DNA from: Pseudomonadota bacterium
GTDB lineage: Bacteria; Pseudomonadota; Gammaproteobacteria; Magnimaribacterales; D2472
DNA length: 64,000 bases
Direction: 5' to 3'
Assembly (NCBI GenBank): GCA_028404565.1
Contig: JAOOBR010000001.1
Span: 1 to 64,000 of the forward strand
A model generated the notes under the pieces. The model was not told the DNA's origin. It did not search any database and saw only the letters and a program-made list of their open reading frames with translations. The position numbers were made by a program, and so were the translations under genes. Position 1 is the stretch's first letter, and each line of letters begins with the position of its first letter. Positions 37,115 through 45,924 of the stretch are shown here, piece by piece.

Positions 37115-38485
37115 TTAGCTTTTATATTTCCAGGTGGTGCCATCTTCAGAATCTATAAGCTCAACACCTTTTTCCAAAAGTGAATCTCTTATTGCATCAG
37201 CACCTGTAAAATCTTTATTTTCTTTGAGAGTTTTCCTCTCATTAATAAGCTTCTCTATTTCCGCCAATTCAGAATCACTAATTTCAATTTGCATATTCCA
37301 TTCAGATGGTTTTTTATCAAATACTCCTAAAATACTGCCTGCAAATAATAAAGATTGTTTAATAGTTCCAGGACTAGAAGAATTTTTATTTTTTAAAAGC
37401 TCATTAATAGAAGTTAATACTTTAGGTATATCAAGATCATTAGAAAAATTTTCCATGAGACTTTCATCAATTTCACCTTCTGGATCATCGTCACAGGTAT
37501 CTAGAAAATCATAAACTTTATCTAACAATACTTTGGACTGTTTTATCACATTTTCATTCCAATCAAGTGATTTTCGATAATGAGAAGATAGCAACGCAAG
37601 TCTTATTGTTTCTCCATCATGCTCTTTTAAAAGGTCATTCAAAAGAATAATATTATTAAGAGATTTTGACATTTTTTCGCCATCTATAGTGACAAAACCA
37701 TTATGTATCCAATACTTAGCATAATCTTCAGGATTGTCAGAATTAACGCTTGCACAAGACTGAGCAATTTCATTTTCATGATGAGGAAAGAGTAAGTCTT
37801 GCCCACCACCATGAATATCGAAAGGTATTTTTAGGTTTACTTCAGACATCACACAACATTCTGTATGCCATCCCGGTCTTCCAATTCCCCATGGAGATTC
37901 CCATCCAGGCTGACTTTTGCTTGATGGTTTCCACAAAACAAAGTCCTGTTGATTTTTTTTAATATCGGAAACTTGTACCCTACTTCCAGCAAGTTGTTGA
38001 TCAATTTCTCTGTTTGATAATTTTCCATATCCCTCATGAGAAGGAACATGAAAAAATACATGTCCATCTTTTTCGTAAGCTTTATCTTTCTGGATTAATT
38101 TATCAATAAAATTAATCATATCCTCAACATACTCTGTCGCCTTTGGTTGAATATCTGGATGAAGGACATTCAAATAAGACATATCTGCATTATAAATATC
38201 CGTATATTTTTTTGTCAGTTCGTTTATAGGTATATTAGATTCATTTGCGGCTTCTATTATCTTGTCATCTATATCAGTAATATTTGATACATATGTAACT
38301 TTTGGATATTTATTTCTTAATAGCCTTACAAAAGAATCAAAAACTACCGCCATCCTTGCGTTACCAATGTGCGCATAGTTATAAACTGTAGGCCCACAAG
38401 CATAAATGCGGACGTGGTTTTGATCTATTGGTTCAAACTTTCTCTTTTTGTTAGATAAAGAATCATATAAATAGATTTCGCTCAT
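37115..38485 (-). CDS. cysS: Cysteinyl-tRNA synthetase
   Basis: A 456-residue class I synthetase. Motifs: 'YACGPTVYNYAHIGNAR' with a zinc cysteine and the HIGN box, 'GRPGWHTECCVMS' and 'HHENEIAQS' with the other zinc ligands, and the KMSKS loop 'GEKMSKSLNN'. Length is close to the E. coli enzyme (461). It is followed upstream by the maf gene eight bases away on the same strand. Confidence 0.98.
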   Translation of the reverse strand: MSEIYLYDSLSNKKRKFEPIDQNHVRIYACGPTVYNYAHIGNARMAVVFDSFVRLLRNKYPKVTYVSNITDIDDKIIEAANESNIPINELTKKYTDIYNADMSYLNVLHPDIQPKATEYVEDMINFIDKLIQKDKAYEKDGHVFFHVPSHEGYGKLSNREIDQQLAGSRVQVSDIKKNQQDFVLWKPSSKSQPGWESPWGIGRPGWHTECCVMSEVNLKIPFDIHGGGQDLLFPHHENEIAQSCASVNSDNPEDYAKYWIHNGFVTIDGEKMSKSLNNIILLNDLLKEHDGETIRLALLSSHYRKSLDWNENVIKQSKVLLDKVYDFLDTCDDDPEGEIDESLMENFSNDLDIPKVLTSINELLKNKNSSSPGTIKQSLLFAGSILGVFDKKPSEWNMQIEISDSELAEIEKLINERKTLKENKDFTGADAIRDSLLEKGVELIDSEDGTTWKYKS

Positions 38486-38493
38486 GACTATTA

Positions 38494-39105
38494 CTATAAC
38501 TCAATGACACCTAGTTGATTTAACTTTTCAATGAGGTGCTCCATCGCTAATCCCATGACTGTGCTTTCAAGGCCATTAATGTTGGTAAAAAGATCTTTTC
38601 CGTTAGACTCAAAATGGTAACAACCGCATGCGCTGTAAGGTTTATCTAAATTCAAATAGTCCTCAATTTCTTGAAGTGATAGTTTCTTCATTTCTAACTC
38701 AGTAACATCATAATTTGACCAAATCTCTCTTCCTTCGTGAAATATAGAAATACCATTATTTTGGAAATGTTTTTTTCCAGATAAGGATGAGAGATGATTC
38801 ACAGCATCCTCATGATCAATAGGTTTATCAAAAATCACATCATCAATCGTGCACATATTATCTGATCCAATAACGAATGCTTCTAAATTATCCATACTTA
38901 CTGTGCGTGCTTTTTCGAAGGCTAATCTTGAAACCTGCTCTCTAAATGATCTCCCATGCAGTTCCTTTTTTAGTAAATCTTCATCTACGTTGGAATTTAT
39001 AACCTGGAACTCTAGACCAACTCCCTCAAGTAATTGTCTGCGAATTCTTGAACCGCTAGCAAGAATTAATTTTTTTTTAGTTTTGCAAACTTTAGGTAGT
39101 AACAA
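38494..39105 (-). CDS. Maf-family nucleotide pyrophosphatase
   Basis: A 203-residue Maf/HAM1-like house-cleaning protein. The phosphate-binding start is 'LILASGSRIRRQLLEGVG' (consensus LASxSPRR), with Ile replacing the usual Pro/Arg order. Then come 'VDEDLLKKEL' and 'AFEKARTVS', and the catalytic aspartate in 'VIGSDNMCTIDDVIFDKP' (consensus GADTvv...ilgKP). The end 'GLESTVMGL' is family-like. Maf proteins hydrolyse non-canonical or modified nucleoside triphosphates and affect septum formation. The slightly altered motifs make the exact substrate class uncertain. Confidence 0.8.
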   Translation of the reverse strand: MLLPKVCKTKKKLILASGSRIRRQLLEGVGLEFQVINSNVDEDLLKKELHGRSFREQVSRLAFEKARTVSMDNLEAFVIGSDNMCTIDDVIFDKPIDHEDAVNHLSSLSGKKHFQNNGISIFHEGREIWSNYDVTELEMKKLSLQEIEDYLNLDKPYSACGCYHFESNGKDLFTNINGLESTVMGLAMEHLIEKLNQLGVIEL

Positions 39106-39114
39106 AGTTAGCTG

Positions 39115-39699
39115 CTATGAACTAGTTGTTATTAAGTTCATAAATTCAGCACGTGTGTCTGGATTCTCTCTGAAGGCTCCAAGCATAGTAGATGTTATTG
39201 TTGAACTTTCTGGTTTATGAACTCCTCTTGTTGTCATACATTGATGTTTTGCATTCATGACAACTGCAACACCTTTTGGTTCAAGCACTTCATTGATTAC
39301 GTTTGCTATTTGAGCAGTCATTACTTCTTGGGTTTGAAGTCTCTTACCAAAAATATCAACAACTCTAGCAAGTTTGCTAATGCCAACAATTCTTTTGTTT
39401 GGTAAATAACCAACATGTGCCTTTCCGAGGATGGGAACTATGTGATGTTCACAATGAGATTCGACACGAATATCTTTTACTATTACCATTTCATCGTAAC
39501 CTTCAACTTCTTCGAAAACTTTTGAAAGAACTTCTTTTGGATCCATTTCATATCCTGCAAAGAATTGCTCATAAGCCCTAACGACTCTCTTAGGCGTCTC
39601 TACCAAGCCCTCTCTATCAGGGTTGTCGCCTGTCCAAGCAAGCATAGTTCTAACCGCGGCTTCGGCTTCTTCTCGAGTTGGTTTTTTGCTATCTGTCAT
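39115..39699 (-). CDS. folE: GTP cyclohydrolase I
   Basis: A 194-residue enzyme that makes 7,8-dihydroneopterin triphosphate, the first step of folate synthesis. The zinc ligands are visible in '[21 protein letters not shown]' (Cys, His) and '[12 protein letters not shown]' (Cys). '[20 protein letters not shown]' is the family signature. Length matches the bacterial enzyme. It lies nine bases upstream of maf on the same strand. Confidence 0.97.
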   Translation of the reverse strand: MTDSKKPTREEAEAAVRTMLAWTGDNPDREGLVETPKRVVRAYEQFFAGYEMDPKEVLSKVFEEVEGYDEMVIVKDIRVESHCEHHIVPILGKAHVGYLPNKRIVGISKLARVVDIFGKRLQTQEVMTAQIANVINEVLEPKGVAVVMNAKHQCMTTRGVHKPESSTITSTMLGAFRENPDTRAEFMNLITTSS

Positions 39700-39770
39700 A
39701 TTTGATCTCCTTTGATCTTCAATGAGGGAATTATATTAATGATATTTAGCACCAAAATAAAGGAAAATCC

Positions 39771-40475
39771 TTAATCTAATAAGTTTTTTTTATTTTGAAA
39801 TGTAAGCTGTTGTTCTTTTTTAAAAGCCCTATTTACATCTACTGGTTCGTTGGAATTAAGAATCTTTTTAAGAACTTTGATTGAATCTCTCTCCATTAAG
39901 ACTATTTTTGAAGCTATTTCATGCGCCCTTTTCATCATGCTTTCTTTGTCCTTATGTATTGAGCTTATGCCGCCATATGAAAGAATCTCCTCAACTCCAA
40001 CTTTTTCACCAGTGAAAACCATTTCCCTTACTCTTTGTTTTGGGATTATTCTTCCCAAGTGCGCACTTCCAACCAGCACATCAAAATTTATTCCTGGCAT
40101 CTGAAAATAACTATCTTTTGTTGCTAAAACTATATCTGAAGAAGATGGAATAAAAAAACCAGCCCCAATGACAAATCCATCACAGCAGCAAATAATAGGA
40201 ACATCTGAATTATAGATTGCATTTGAAAGCTTCCAGAGATAATCATTAATTATCTCAAGCTTTTCTTTATCAAGGCCATGCTCTTTTCTGTCTGCTCCTG
40301 CTGAAAAACCTTTACCTTCATTTTCAATTATTATCACAGAGATTTGATTATCAAAAGAAGCTTTTTCGATGAGATCATTCATTTCTATCAAGTCATCAGA
40401 TGAAAATGCATTTACTGGTGGAGATGAGATCGTTACCACCATTGTTTTATTTTTAGCTGAGCTTTTTATTCCCAT
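39771..40475 (-). CDS. Enoyl-CoA hydratase/isomerase-family protein
   Basis: A 234-residue crotonase-fold protein. The oxyanion-hole segments are 'NEGKGFSAGADRKEHG' and 'CCCDGFVIGAGFFIPSSSDIVLAT'. 'GSAHLGRIIPKQRVREMVFTGEKV' follows, as in family members. The glutamates of true hydratases are not at their usual places, so the reaction may differ. It is isolated on the minus strand, 71 bases from folE, and divergent from the hydrolase gene at 40522 with 46 bases between. Confidence 0.75.
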   Translation of the reverse strand: MGIKSSAKNKTMVVTISSPPVNAFSSDDLIEMNDLIEKASFDNQISVIIIENEGKGFSAGADRKEHGLDKEKLEIINDYLWKLSNAIYNSDVPIICCCDGFVIGAGFFIPSSSDIVLATKDSYFQMPGINFDVLVGSAHLGRIIPKQRVREMVFTGEKVGVEEILSYGGISSIHKDKESMMKRAHEIASKIVLMERDSIKVLKKILNSNEPVDVNRAFKKEQQLTFQNKKNLLD

Positions 40476-40521
40476 TTTTCTTCGCTTAAAACTGTTATTA
40501 TTAACTGAAACTATTGTAACA

Positions 40522-41169
40522 ATGTCTAATATAAAAGCATTAATAAATCCTGTTACTCCATTTCAGCAGAATGCACCCATTGTATTTTGTGAAGAAACTA
40601 AAAAATGTGCTTTTGTTGATCCAGGTGGAGATCTAGAGATATTGCTAGCTAGCGCTGCAAATAATGACCTAATTCCAGAGAAAATATTACTTACTCATGG
40701 GCATATAGACCATGCTGCTGGTGCTACTGAGCTAGCTAATACACTTAACTTGAAGATAATTGGTCCTCACATTGATGATAAGTTCCTCTTGGATGAATTA
40801 GAAGCACAAGGTTCTATGCTCGGATTATCTGCTCAAAATTGCTCTCCAGATCTATGGTTAAATGATGGAGAAACCGTATCAGTTGGTAATGCAATATTAA
40901 AAGTATTTCTTACTCCAGGTCATACTCCAGGACATATTATTTTTTTTCATGAGCCCTCGAAGTTAGCTATTGTGGGTGATGTTCTGTTTGCTGGATCAAT
41001 TGGAAGAACAGATTTACCTGGAGGAAACTATGCGCAATTGATTGAATCAATTAAGACAAAACTATGGCCCCTTGGTGATGATATAGCTTTTGTTCCTGGA
41101 CATGGACCACCCTCAAATTTTAAAGTTGAACGTTCAACTAATCCTTTTGTTTCTGATAATAATTTATAG
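40522..41169 (+). CDS. Metallo-beta-lactamase-fold hydrolase, glyoxalase-II-like
   Basis: A 215-residue hydrolase. The ATG at 40522 is chosen; the frame stays open further upstream but that part lies across the divergent crotonase gene. Metal ligands: 'LTHGHIDHAAGA' (His59, His61, Asp63, His64), 'TPGHTPGHIIFF', 'AIVGDVLFAGSIGR' and 'VPGHGPPSNF'. Length and the short C-terminus match YcbL-type glyoxalase II proteins, which hydrolyse S-lactoylglutathione or similar thioesters. The stop overlaps the convergent gene by six bases. Confidence 0.82.
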   Translation: MSNIKALINPVTPFQQNAPIVFCEETKKCAFVDPGGDLEILLASAANNDLIPEKILLTHGHIDHAAGATELANTLNLKIIGPHIDDKFLLDELEAQGSMLGLSAQNCSPDLWLNDGETVSVGNAILKVFLTPGHTPGHIIFFHEPSKLAIVGDVLFAGSIGRTDLPGGNYAQLIESIKTKLWPLGDDIAFVPGHGPPSNFKVERSTNPFVSDNNL

Positions 41170-41868
41170 ATTTATACGAAAACCTATCTCAAAAGTTGTT
41201 GAATCATATAGAGAGTTAGTGCTTGCACCGATAGTAAAGGCTGTATATTTACCTCTGTTGTAGATTGCTTCAAAACCAAATCTTCTGTTTTGATCATCTG
41301 AAATCTCATAAATTGTTGGACAATCTAGTTCCAAACATACAATGTCATCATTGATAATTGGTTCTGCTTCTGATGCGACATCAAGGAAAATCCTTCCTTC
41401 CCAATCATTACTGTCACCAAAATGAATACCTGACACAAAATTTGCCTCATATTCATTTTCATCAAAATTGAAGTCATCGTTTTCTACTGACCAACTTTTT
41501 ACTCCAAACTCCCCATAGAGCTCAAATAAATTTTTAATTTCTAAGTTGATTCCGCGTGCTGAAATATTACTCAATATGTCGCCTATCCCAGCATGAGCTC
41601 CAATTCTAAAAGAATCAGTAGTTTTGTCGACTGTTTCTTTCTCAAAGTCTATCCCGTCGCCTCTTCTTTCAAACTTGAGATATAAAGGTCCAGGAAGATT
41701 AAATGAGGTATTTATTGCTAAGCCACTATCTGCATTATTTGCTCCAATATAGCTTATTCCTAGATAGGTATATCTAAAATCAAATTCCTCTCTATCAAGT
41801 CGACCTTTTTCTTCTGAAAAAATTGGTATAGCTAAAAAGAGAAGAAAGAGAAAACTTAAAAATTTCAT
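41164..41868 (-). CDS. Secreted beta-barrel-like outer membrane protein, hypothetical
   Basis: A 234-residue protein with a signal peptide (MKFLSFLFLLFLAIPIFSEE, from the ATG at 41868; the frame to 41886 would overlap the symporter). The mature part alternates hydrophobic and polar residues in strands ('FRYTYLGISYIGA', 'LYLKFERRGDGI', 'DSFRIGAHAGIGDIL') and ends in 'TFEIGFRINL'. A terminal aromatic/hydrophobic strand is typical of small outer-membrane barrels. No family is recognised. Confidence 0.6.
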   Translation of the reverse strand: MKFLSFLFLLFLAIPIFSEEKGRLDREEFDFRYTYLGISYIGANNADSGLAINTSFNLPGPLYLKFERRGDGIDFEKETVDKTTDSFRIGAHAGIGDILSNISARGINLEIKNLFELYGEFGVKSWSVENDDFNFDENEYEANFVSGIHFGDSNDWEGRIFLDVASEAEPIINDDIVCLELDCPTIYEISDDQNRRFGFEAIYNRGKYTAFTIGASTNSLYDSTTFEIGFRINL

Positions 41869-41872
41869 TTTT

Positions 41873-43216
41873 TTAATTGTTATCAATAAGTTTAAAGTAA
41901 TTTTTTGAAGCCTGCATTACTTTTGGTGCCAACCATAATGCAGAAATCAGAGTCGGAATAGCCATCATAGCAAATGCACCATCAGCTATATTTATAGCAA
42001 TATCAATTGGGACTATCGAATAAATGAAAATACTTAAAATGTATAGATAAATATAGAATTTCATACCAAATTTTCCAAATAGGAATCTTGAGCAAGATGC
42101 TCCGTAATACGAGTAAGTAAAGATTGTACTCAAGCCAAAACAAATGACGCATATGAAAAGAATTAAGCCGCCAAAGTTTCCTAACAAAATACTAAATGCC
42201 TCTGCTGTTAGTGTAACGCCTTGGGACGATGATGTTTCCCAAACTCCTGATACTAGAATCATTAAAGCAGTAGCTGTGCATATAATTAATGTATCAAAAA
42301 TTGGTCCTGTCATAGCTACTAGGCCTTGTTTAACTGGATTTGAAACTTTAGCAACTCCATGAACCAAAGACTCAGTTCCCATGCCTGCTTCATTTGAAAA
42401 GGCTCCTCTTCTAACACCATAAATTAACACGCCAAAAAAGGTTCCACCTGCAATAGCAGTTCCATTAAATGCATCGACAAAAATTAATTTAAAGGCAGGT
42501 AAAACTAGGTTTAAATTTAGCATGAGCGCTACAATCATGGCTCCAAAATAGATTGATCCCATTAAAGGTACAAGAAACGTTGCAACTTCAGCTATTCTTT
42601 TTAAACCACCAATTACCACTATTCCAGTAATACCTGCGAGGACTAGACCCCCCAAAATATTAAAATTTTCAATTTCTGAAAAAGCAAGATCCCCGGTGAT
42701 TTGAATAAGTTGATTGCTTTGAAAAGCTGGCAAGCAGCCTATCATTCCTGCCAAAGCAAAAAAATATCCTAGGGGTAACATTCTTTTTGGAAGACCATTC
42801 TTTATTACATACATAGGGCCGCCAAAGATTTCTCCTTCTTTGGTCTTTTCTCGATACATCACTGACAAAGTACAGGTAAAAAATTTTGTTGCTATGCCTA
42901 TGATTGCTGTCACCCACATCCAAAAAATTGAGCCAGGTCCTGCTACTGAAATTGCAAGGGCAACACCAGCAATATTGCCCAACCCAATTGTCCCCGACAA
43001 TGATGTGGTAAGTGCTTGGAAGGGACTTACTTCACCTTCATCATCGCTCTTTTCCTTGGAAAAAAGAATCCTAAAAGCATGCAGAAGATATTTAAAAATT
43101 TCAAATCTTGAATAAATTAAAAAAAATATACCAGATCCAATTAATAGAAATATTAACCATGGGCCCCAAGCAGCTGAAGCAAACTGCTCAGCATAGAAGT
43201 TTGGAGATTTGTCCAT
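41873..43216 (-). CDS. Alanine/glycine:sodium symporter (AGCS family)
   Basis: A 447-residue transporter with about eleven membrane helices. AGCS features: 'SPFQALTTSLSGTIGLGNIAGVALAI' near the N-terminus (family signature GxGNIxGVA), 'FGGPMYVIKNGL' and 'YGVRRGAFSNEAGMGTESLVHGVAK'. It imports alanine or glycine with sodium, a good fit for a marine organism. It lies four bases upstream of the start of the barrel-like gene. Confidence 0.93.
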   Translation of the reverse strand: MDKSPNFYAEQFASAAWGPWLIFLLIGSGIFFLIYSRFEIFKYLLHAFRILFSKEKSDDEGEVSPFQALTTSLSGTIGLGNIAGVALAISVAGPGSIFWMWVTAIIGIATKFFTCTLSVMYREKTKEGEIFGGPMYVIKNGLPKRMLPLGYFFALAGMIGCLPAFQSNQLIQITGDLAFSEIENFNILGGLVLAGITGIVVIGGLKRIAEVATFLVPLMGSIYFGAMIVALMLNLNLVLPAFKLIFVDAFNGTAIAGGTFFGVLIYGVRRGAFSNEAGMGTESLVHGVAKVSNPVKQGLVAMTGPIFDTLIICTATALMILVSGVWETSSSQGVTLTAEAFSILLGNFGGLILFICVICFGLSTIFTYSYYGASCSRFLFGKFGMKFYIYLYILSIFIYSIVPIDIAINIADGAFAMMAIPTLISALWLAPKVMQASKNYFKLIDNN

Positions 43217-43249
43217 TCAAATCAGGCCTAATTTTTTGACAGCATCTTA

Positions 43250-43537
43250 TTAATAGCCCTCGACTACTGCATACATTCTCTCGGCTCCACCCTCAAGCAA
43301 ATTTAATGCCTCTTTATATTCTGAACTGCTGTAAGCAGCCAGTGCAGTTTCATAGGAATCAAATTCAACAACTACATTTCTGGAGAAATCGATTCCCTCT
43401 TTCGTTTCATGTTGACCGCCTCTAACAAGAAATTTACCACCAAATTTCTCTATTGCTATTTCAGCTTGTTTGCCATACCTTGAGAGCTTCTCATCATCGA
43501 GAATATTTGCTTTAGCTACCCAATAACCTTTTGGCAT
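43250..43537 (-). CDS. DUF1330 protein
   Basis: A 95-residue single-domain protein. 'KGYWVAKANILDDEKLSRYGKQAEIAIEKFGGKFLVRGG' followed by 'NVVVEFDSYETALAAYSSSEYKEAL' is the DUF1330 pattern, a ferredoxin-like dimeric barrel of unknown function. It lies three bases downstream of the crotonase gene, at the end of the 45846-43250 minus-strand run. Confidence 0.85.
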   Translation of the reverse strand: MPKGYWVAKANILDDEKLSRYGKQAEIAIEKFGGKFLVRGGQHETKEGIDFSRNVVVEFDSYETALAAYSSSEYKEALNLLEGGAERMYAVVEGY

Positions 43538-43540
43538 TCT

Positions 43541-44215
43541 TTATTTAACTATTAAAGGTTTAATAATTTTTACATCATCAGCAATATATGCATTTTTTGT
43601 TTTTTCATAATGGGGATGGCCCAAGGTTGCCAGATCGATAGCCTTTTCCATAACTCTAGCTTCAAAATCAGACTCTTCAACTAGCTCATCAATTATTCCT
43701 GCATCAACCGCTTTAGCAAAAGGGTATGGATCTGCATGAAGCAGAACAGAATATGCATGTTTTTTAGAAATCCTACTTGCAGCAATCTGCATAATACTAG
43801 TTGGGATATCCATATTATTCCTAACCTCGTTAGCTTGAGTTACAAAATCTCCTTTCAAGCCTATTCTATAATCACATCCACATGCTACAAAAAGACCCAT
43901 TGCTATAGTATGCCCAGATAAAGCAGCAACAATCGGCCTTGGGAAAGTAAAAATGTCATACATAAACCTCATCCCTAGATCGCTCATTTTTGAGATTTTT
44001 TCCATATCTCCAGATGCAAAGGTTTTTAAATCAAAGCCAGCAGAAAAAATTCCTTCTTTACCCTTTATCACAAGAGAGCCACTATCTTTAGGAACATCAT
44101 TTAAGCAATTATTAATCGCTTCAAGCATTTCTATAGAAAAGACATTTACCTTTCCATCATCTAAGCTTAATACTGATACATCATCGATTTTTTCAAGAGT
44201 TGCATAATCTGTCAT
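43541..44215 (-). CDS. Crotonase/enoyl-CoA hydratase family protein
   Basis: A 224-residue crotonase-fold protein with 'GKEGIFSAGFDLKTFASGD' (first oxyanion segment) and 'ALSGHTIAMGLFVACGCDYRIGL' (second). The usual catalytic glutamates are not evident. Many bacterial members with this form are annotated crotonase/enoyl-CoA hydratase without known substrate. It is three bases downstream of the DUF2256 gene and probably co-transcribed with it and the photolyase. Confidence 0.8.
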   Translation of the reverse strand: MTDYATLEKIDDVSVLSLDDGKVNVFSIEMLEAINNCLNDVPKDSGSLVIKGKEGIFSAGFDLKTFASGDMEKISKMSDLGMRFMYDIFTFPRPIVAALSGHTIAMGLFVACGCDYRIGLKGDFVTQANEVRNNMDIPTSIMQIAASRISKKHAYSVLLHADPYPFAKAVDAGIIDELVEESDFEARVMEKAIDLATLGHPHYEKTKNAYIADDVKIIKPLIVK

Positions 44216-44218
44216 TTT

Positions 44219-44362
44219 TTACTCCTTAGCATTGGTTTTGCATCTTTTACTACAAAATCTGACCTCATCCCAAGATCTTTCCCATTTTTTTCTCCATGTA
44301 AAAGGCCTATTACATGTTACACAAATTTTTTGAGGAAGATTAGATTTTTTTATTCTTTTCAA
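44219..44362 (-). CDS. DUF2256 small zinc-ribbon-like protein (47 residues)
   Basis: A 47-residue protein in the gap between the photolyase and crotonase genes. It reads MKRIKKSNLPQKICVTCNRP, then FTWRKKWERSWDEVRFCSKR and CKTNAKE. Two Cys pairs (CxxC and CxxxxC) and the 'FTWRKKWE..WdeVrfCS.rC' pattern are DUF2256. This family is regularly found next to FeS-type cryptochrome/photolyase genes, as here. The start is a TTG overlapping the photolyase stop (TTGA), a sign of translational coupling. It is too short for common ORF cut-offs. Confidence 0.9.
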   Translation of the reverse strand: MKRIKKSNLPQKICVTCNRPFTWRKKWERSWDEVRFCSKRCKTNAKE

Positions 44363-45846
44363 AGAGTTTTTTCCTCAATAAAAATATCAGCCGCCTTAAA
44401 AATTCTTAATTTCCTATCCTTATCAAGTTTATCTAGAGCTCTAATCATTAGCGATAGACGTGGATTTGAAGCAAAGAATCCTCTATTGTCTTCAATAAAT
44501 TTCCAGTAAAGGCCATCCACAATTTCACACCAATCTCCCCTTTTAAAATTTGACATCCTTAATATGTAACTTGATCCACAAATATATGGCTTAGTAGCAA
44601 ATATTCCTCCATCAGCAAATGTTCCCATACCAAAAACATTGGGAACCATTACCCACTCAGAAGAATCAACGAACATTTCCATAAACCATTTATAAATCTC
44701 TGATGGATGTATTCTTGACATGTTCATTATGCTAGCTAAAACCATAAGTCTATTTATGTGATGAGTATACCCAAACTCTAGTGCGCCTTTTATGGCATCA
44801 TCAAGTGGCTCTATACCAGTCTCTCCTGTATACCATGCATCAGATAGTTTTCTTTGATGGTTCCAATAATTAGCATCAATCATTTTTTCAGAAAAGTTTT
44901 GATAAATGCCTCTTATAAATTCCCTCCATCCTATTATTTGTCTAATAAATCCTTCTAGGCTGTTCAGAGGAATATCGTTTTCCTCAGCATAATTTCTTGC
45001 CTCAGTTATAACTTGCTGTGGAGTAATAATCCCAAGGTTCATTGAACTACTTAACGCAGAATGAAGTTGGAAATGCTCCCCCATAAAAATAGCATCCTCA
45101 TATGGCCCAAAATCTTTAAAACGCTCATCAAAAAAAACATTAAGCCAATCTAAAGCTTGTTCAGAGGTAAAGGGAAAAATATTATTTATTATCCCTGGAT
45201 GATCTTTAAATTCAGTATTTATAAAATTAGAAATTTCTTCAGAATCAAATCGTTTTTTGATAATTGGAAGTTCTGGAATTGTGTAACCTTTAGGTAGCTT
45301 TTTTCTGTTTTCATCATCAAAGCTCCATTTGCCACCCACAGGCTTTCCATCTTCTAGAAGAAGATCCATATCTTTCCTAGATTTTTTGTAGTAGTTGGCT
45401 TGTAATATAAAAGTTTTATCTCCTATGAAATCTTTAAACGATTCTCTGGTATCAATAAACATGGGTGTTTTAAGAATCTCATGGCTAATCTCAAGCTCAT
45501 TAATCAACTGGAGTATTTCATTTTCAAAGGGTTTATCTTCTATTTCAAAGAACTTAATTTTAGTAAATTTATTTCTCTTGATTTCTTCAGCTAATTTTTC
45601 GGTAAAAGGATCATTAAATCTATTATTAAAGTCGTAATAAATATTTTTTATGTTTGATTGGTCAAGAGAGTCTCTAAATGACCTCATTGCATTAAAAAAT
45701 AGAGCAATTTTAGATTTATGATGTTTTTCATATGTGCATAATCCTGAATCCTCACACATAAAAACAGTCTCTTTATCCTCAATTTTTTGCATCTCTAGAG
45801 GGAAAAGCTGATTTCCAAGAATCAATCTTAGGGTTTTATCTGTCAT
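44359..45846 (-). CDS. Iron-sulfur bacterial cryptochrome/(6-4) photolyase (PhrB-like)
   Basis: A 495-residue flavoprotein of the FeS-BCP branch. The N-terminus 'TDKTLRLILGNQLFP' and 'VFMCEDSGL' open the photolyase alpha/beta domain. The C-terminal helical domain contains 'FIRQIIGWREFIRGIYQN', 'HINRLMVLASIMNMSRIHP' and 'VPNVFGMGTFADGG', followed by 'PYICGSSYILRMSNFKRGDWCEIV' with the cysteines expected to bind a [4Fe-4S] cluster. Characterised relatives repair (6-4) photoproducts with light. The gene overlaps the DUF2256 gene by four bases. Confidence 0.9.
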   Translation of the reverse strand: MTDKTLRLILGNQLFPLEMQKIEDKETVFMCEDSGLCTYEKHHKSKIALFFNAMRSFRDSLDQSNIKNIYYDFNNRFNDPFTEKLAEEIKRNKFTKIKFFEIEDKPFENEILQLINELEISHEILKTPMFIDTRESFKDFIGDKTFILQANYYKKSRKDMDLLLEDGKPVGGKWSFDDENRKKLPKGYTIPELPIIKKRFDSEEISNFINTEFKDHPGIINNIFPFTSEQALDWLNVFFDERFKDFGPYEDAIFMGEHFQLHSALSSSMNLGIITPQQVITEARNYAEENDIPLNSLEGFIRQIIGWREFIRGIYQNFSEKMIDANYWNHQRKLSDAWYTGETGIEPLDDAIKGALEFGYTHHINRLMVLASIMNMSRIHPSEIYKWFMEMFVDSSEWVMVPNVFGMGTFADGGIFATKPYICGSSYILRMSNFKRGDWCEIVDGLYWKFIEDNRGFFASNPRLSLMIRALDKLDKDRKLRIFKAADIFIEEKTL

Positions 45847-45882
45847 GTCACTTTACTTAATGATTTTATTGATAATTTCAAT

Positions 45883-45906
45883 AAAAAAGGCCGCTAGTGC
45901 GGCCTT
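45883..45906 (-). terminator. Rho-independent terminator after lipoprotein gene
   Basis: AAGGCCGC (45887-45894), loop TAGT, GCGGCCTT (45899-45906); the minus-strand transcript ends in a U-tract (A-run at 45883-45888 on the plus strand). It lies 19 bases downstream of the lipoprotein gene stop. Confidence 0.88.
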
Positions 45907-45924
45907 ATTAAAATTTGTGTAAGT

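Noticed and set aside
38494-39105. Maf gene as a decayed copy because the SPRR motif is altered.
   Set aside because: The frame is intact, the catalytic aspartate is kept and the length is normal; variation in this motif occurs within the family.
40369-40521. Longer start for the glyoxalase-II-like hydrolase.
   Set aside because: It would run antisense through the 5' end of the crotonase gene; the protein family begins at about MSNIKALINP.
40516-40540. A third GTAAC with upstream ATTT-like bases, perhaps another ECF promoter.
   Set aside because: It overlaps the start codon, has no CGTC/CGTT 16 bases later and lacks the A-tract block.
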